Assembly: GCA_041649995.1 (NCBI GenBank)
Contig: JBAZMA010000024.1
Span: 1 to 15,920 of the forward strand
Source: JBAZMA01 sp041649995
Lineage (GTDB): Bacteria; Omnitrophota; Gorgyraeia; Velamenicoccales; Velamenicoccaceae
Length of the DNA: 15,920 nucleotides
Direction of reading: 5' to 3'
Both the position numbers and the translations under genes were made by a program. Positions 14,501-15,920 of the stretch are shown in pieces; the stretch's first letter is position 1; each line of letters begins with the position of its first letter. Below the pieces are notes generated by a model. The model ran no database searches. It saw only the letters and a list, made by a program, of their open reading frames with translations, and was not told where the DNA came from.

Positions 14501-15904
14501 GCATCATCCGGCACACCGTGCGTCACCGGCCCGAAGAATGGTCAGTGCGACGGCGCCGGCACGTGCGTGGCCACGCCGGTGTGCGCAACGGCGTCCGACT
14601 GCGCGGCGGTGATCCCGCTAACCGGAAACGTCTGCGCGGCAGCCGAGTGCACGCCGGTAGGTGACTGCATTCTGGTGGCCGCACCCGACGGGACTGTCTG
14701 CGAATACGGTGTGCATAACGGTACGTGTACGGGCGGGATGTGCGTGCCGTACGTGTACACCGCATGCGTCGTACACGCGGACTGCACGGTGCTGTTCAAT
14801 GGAGACAACGAGTGCATACAACCACTCTGCGCGGATATTGGCTGCGTATTTGCGAGTCTGGCCGTGGGGTCGGCGTGTTCGGCCGGGGGAGTGGCTGGTC
14901 TGTGCAACGGGCTCGGGTCGTGCGTACCCAATGCCGACTGCAGACTGGAGCCCCCGTGCCGGAACGACACCGAGTGCGTCGAGTACGCCGCGAACCGTCA
15001 CGGTGGCAACGCCGTGGTCGCCGGTACGTGCAGACGTTGGCAGTGCCTGTACAACGGAAGCTGCGTCATCGGCCTCGCGGACGTCGGCACGCCATGTTCG
15101 GGACGGCAGACGGACGAATGCGGGATGCTCAACACGAGCCTATTTCCGTCCGACGGCGAGACCCAGGCCAGCTTCTGCACGGCTTCCGGGGACTGCGCGG
15201 TGGTGACCGACAAGTTGGACAGTCCGCGTTGTACAGATGGAGACGCGTGCGTCGCGGGCGCGTGCGTGCCGATAGTGTCCGGATGTGCGACCGATTCCGA
15301 CTGCAGGCCGGCCGCGGATGGCTGCGTGGTCGAGCGCTGTTCCGTGTCGACCGGGCGGTGCGTGCCGAGCGTGATGAGCGACGGTTCGCCGTGCATCCCT
15401 TCGGCTAGCGAGATTGCGGCGATGGATTGCTCCAGACATGCCATCGGAAGTTGTCGGACCGGAGCGTGCGTCGTTACGACGTTGACCGCCACATCGAATC
15501 CATCCGCCGGATGCGGCTGCACGCCGGATCCCGCATGCGGCATGGCCACGTGCTACCGCGACGGTACGTGCACCCTCCCCAATACCACCGCATGCAGCAT
15601 CACGCCGCCGGCGTGTGCAGACCTCGCTACGGTGGCATGCAACGGGCTCTCGCAGTGTTCGTGGATGCCCACCCGCGCGTGCAACGACGGCAATGCGTGC
15701 ACCGGCGACATTTGCACGGCTGCCGGCACGTGCGAGCATTCGCTGCTGCCGACCGCGGAGTGCGTCGGGACAATACCCGGGGTCGTCGCGATCATCGCCG
15801 GGATCTCCGTCGGCACGGTGGTGTTGTTGACGACTGCGGTCATTGCCATCGGCATCTCAGTGTCTCCCAGTCGGCCAACAAAACTGAAAGCGAAACGGTG
15901 GTGA
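11543..15904 (+). CDS. Second giant type I membrane glycoprotein: N-domain, PSI-like, IPT/TIG-like, 10 Cys-rich repeats, TM (1453 aa)
   Basis: ATG 11543 is the only in-frame ATG near the 5' end and is followed by a signal peptide (MHSLESLLAIFLLVHM..., hydrophobic to about residue 22). The frame is open to 11447, but only from a GTG. Residues about 25-410 are an N-terminal domain, beta-rich with few cysteines and largely different in sequence from that of the upstream paralogue. Residues 412-455 are a PSI-like knot (C412, C420, C427, C436, C447, C455) containing TYYCTWYHYGQTC. Residues about 460-545 are IPT/TIG-like (IAPTYGTAAGGS; VNVRYLGV). Ten canonical 8-Cys repeats cover 546-1138. A Cys-rich membrane-proximal module follows (1139 to about 1410), then one transmembrane helix (1414-1440) and a basic 13-residue tail (SPSRPTKLKAKRW). 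It is a tandem paralogue of the preceding gene, with the same layout and half as many repeats. Likely a surface adhesin or receptor-like glycoprotein; ligand unknown. Confidence 0.9.
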   Translation: MHSLESLLAIFLLVHMELFSVARGVLTFELVDQVDERGYDGLSRILTPACMISVYTAGSPGDFRVSCGVTPGDHHSECFHVYGRLTSAGFFTSIGTASHYSGADHTQLTGILAGDRSEATWICRRDMLQYTETLAGGGVEISVGSALGDSQWKLDACAHNPLYGGNAMLFRIQKIEGDQIIVCRFLGGDMPRSVEELSHALGTHCSPILYTETLGDVWSAANPVYSQLSDDGIGYAFSTPTRTITFNLYRSIDEAVTDAFKIVQDVVRLSVQSEDSLALVMGAGGTIDGAPTYDYDANFVKIDGVPSKMTEPVVDDVANWYEGAMIRAIEIDAPGQMVYEAHHDGSMTRAPLSTFSRVHSSRIADGVCGRTAPEDVPNRLVRIETFPVVGFALVFCGDVSVTSMASVRVAACTGGTATSCLTDTYYCTWYHYGQTCQLKAAAAASICAGGLANRCTGTVPTIGTIAPTYGTAAGGSAVVITVSVTLWDAPSLACVFGSTVVDASYVAGTVRCLTPAASAGPVTVNVRYLGVNIAPTSTVKYTYVAECTVDANCTARVAASNDTCTYGKCVNNACVVGIRADNTSCTAGNYVGYCVRGSCVGCLTDNQCGTMYPMSSSCIVPSCINNACGPRYLAPGVACTAGVYTGYCDSVGNCQDCIDDSDCVAEIRINSTCVVPVCQFGACRVAAVLLGTPCASGVAMVGRCDGLGGCMDCLDDEDCQSGIPMNTTCIVPVCAGGACRPSYRPIGTPCSAGIGMDGVCDSSGSCVDCIAVDDCGSRIQISNNCTIAACTNGTCLALPASTGTLCSIGNRTGTCTAVGECSPPPCADCEDCDVDADCDARSTIPIPCAHMICASHTCVMTIAAPGTPCAITGNITGTCNNATCVPEPCVDAPECVDTADCANRIDANCTCVRTSCSLGRCVTITATDGIVCTDLAGVNGTCVRGKCAVSCPHGPCANDSQCAQYYMTAERCVVTRCVNGSCLVAAASSGTPCVTGPKNGQCDGAGTCVATPVCATASDCAAVIPLTGNVCAAAECTPVGDCILVAAPDGTVCEYGVHNGTCTGGMCVPYVYTACVVHADCTVLFNGDNECIQPLCADIGCVFASLAVGSACSAGGVAGLCNGLGSCVPNADCRLEPPCRNDTECVEYAANRHGGNAVVAGTCRRWQCLYNGSCVIGLADVGTPCSGRQTDECGMLNTSLFPSDGETQASFCTASGDCAVVTDKLDSPRCTDGDACVAGACVPIVSGCATDSDCRPAADGCVVERCSVSTGRCVPSVMSDGSPCIPSASEIAAMDCSRHAIGSCRTGACVVTTLTATSNPSAGCGCTPDPACGMATCYRDGTCTLPNTTACSITPPACADLATVACNGLSQCSWMPTRACNDGNACTGDICTAAGTCEHSLLPTAECVGTIPGVVAIIAGISVGTVVLLTTAVIAIGISVSPSRPTKLKAKRW
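12776..13177 (+). other. PSI-like plus IPT/TIG-like segment of the second giant protein
   Basis: Residues 412-455 (PSI-like) and about 460-545 (IPT/TIG-like). The PSI-like core YYCTWY-YGQTC is nearly identical to that of the first giant protein, and the IPT end VNVRYLGVNIAPTS parallels VNIKYLGVTIAPTS there. This is the best-conserved stretch between the two proteins, and it anchors the domain call in both. Confidence 0.55.
13178..14956 (+). repeat. Array of 10 tandem 8-cysteine protein repeats
   Basis: Ten units of about 55-64 codons (residues 546-1138) share the C-x5-C opening with D-x-D/Q-C and the G-x-C-x5-C closing seen in the upstream paralogue. Units 2-4 are the most alike (each with a CIVP or CVVP motif before the fourth and fifth cysteines, and a GxCxD junction), suggesting local recent duplication. 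Units 5-7 and 10 carry extra inter-repeat cysteines (PPPCADCEDC; PEPCVDAPEC; SCPHGPC; ADCRLEPPC), which may form additional disulphides or mark unit boundaries. Confidence 0.85.
14957..15781 (+). other. Membrane-proximal Cys-rich module of the second giant protein
   Basis: Residues 1139 to about 1413 depart from the regular repeat. Motifs in order are CRRWQC-YNGSC, CATDSDC, CYRDGTC, an ITPPACADL segment, GLSQCSW and NACTGDICTAAGTC, ending just before the membrane helix. Each has a counterpart in the same order in the upstream paralogue, so the module was present in their common ancestor. Confidence 0.65.
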
Positions 15905-15920
15905 AACTCACGAACATTGG

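Overview
The window looks like part of the genome of a large double-stranded DNA virus of a eukaryote, although no hallmark gene (capsid, polymerase, packaging ATPase) could be recognised to prove it. Three things point this way. Intronless genes lie on both strands with only about 35-205 bases between them. The DNA is GC-rich and its coding frames end mostly in G or C. The two largest genes encode secreted, sequon-rich membrane proteins made for a eukaryotic secretory pathway. I see no ribosome-binding-site pattern, tRNA, rRNA, insertion sequence or CRISPR. A compact protist nuclear genome is the main alternative.

Left part (1-5400). A gene of unknown function enters from the left edge (+, to 1399). 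It is followed by two small minus-strand genes (144 aa at 1437-1871 and about 75 aa at 1937-2164), a 633-aa plus-strand gene with a basic, low-complexity tail (2370-4271), and two minus-strand genes: a 125-aa protein (4334-4711) and a 210-aa membrane-anchored protein resembling the SPFH/Band 7 (flotillin/stomatin) family (4751-5383).

Right part (5506-15904). Two giant tandem paralogues are the centrepiece, at 1967 and 1453 aa. Both have a signal peptide, a large N-terminal domain of about 365-390 residues, a PSI-like cysteine knot, an IPT/TIG-like immunoglobulin fold, a long array of 8-cysteine repeats of about 55-63 residues (19 canonical copies in the first, 10 in the second), a shared membrane-proximal cysteine-rich module, one transmembrane helix and a very short tail. 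The order 'large N-terminal domain - PSI - IPT - transmembrane' recalls plexin/MET-type receptors, with a tandem cysteine-rich stalk added. The most likely role is as surface (virion or infected-cell) adhesion or receptor-like glycoproteins. The SPFH-like protein nearby, transcribed divergently from the first giant gene, is another membrane-associated protein, but nothing in the sequence ties them into one system.

Runs of six or more A or T sit almost only at gene junctions, and probably belong to promoter or 3'-end signals. All family assignments come from reading motifs by eye; no database search was possible.
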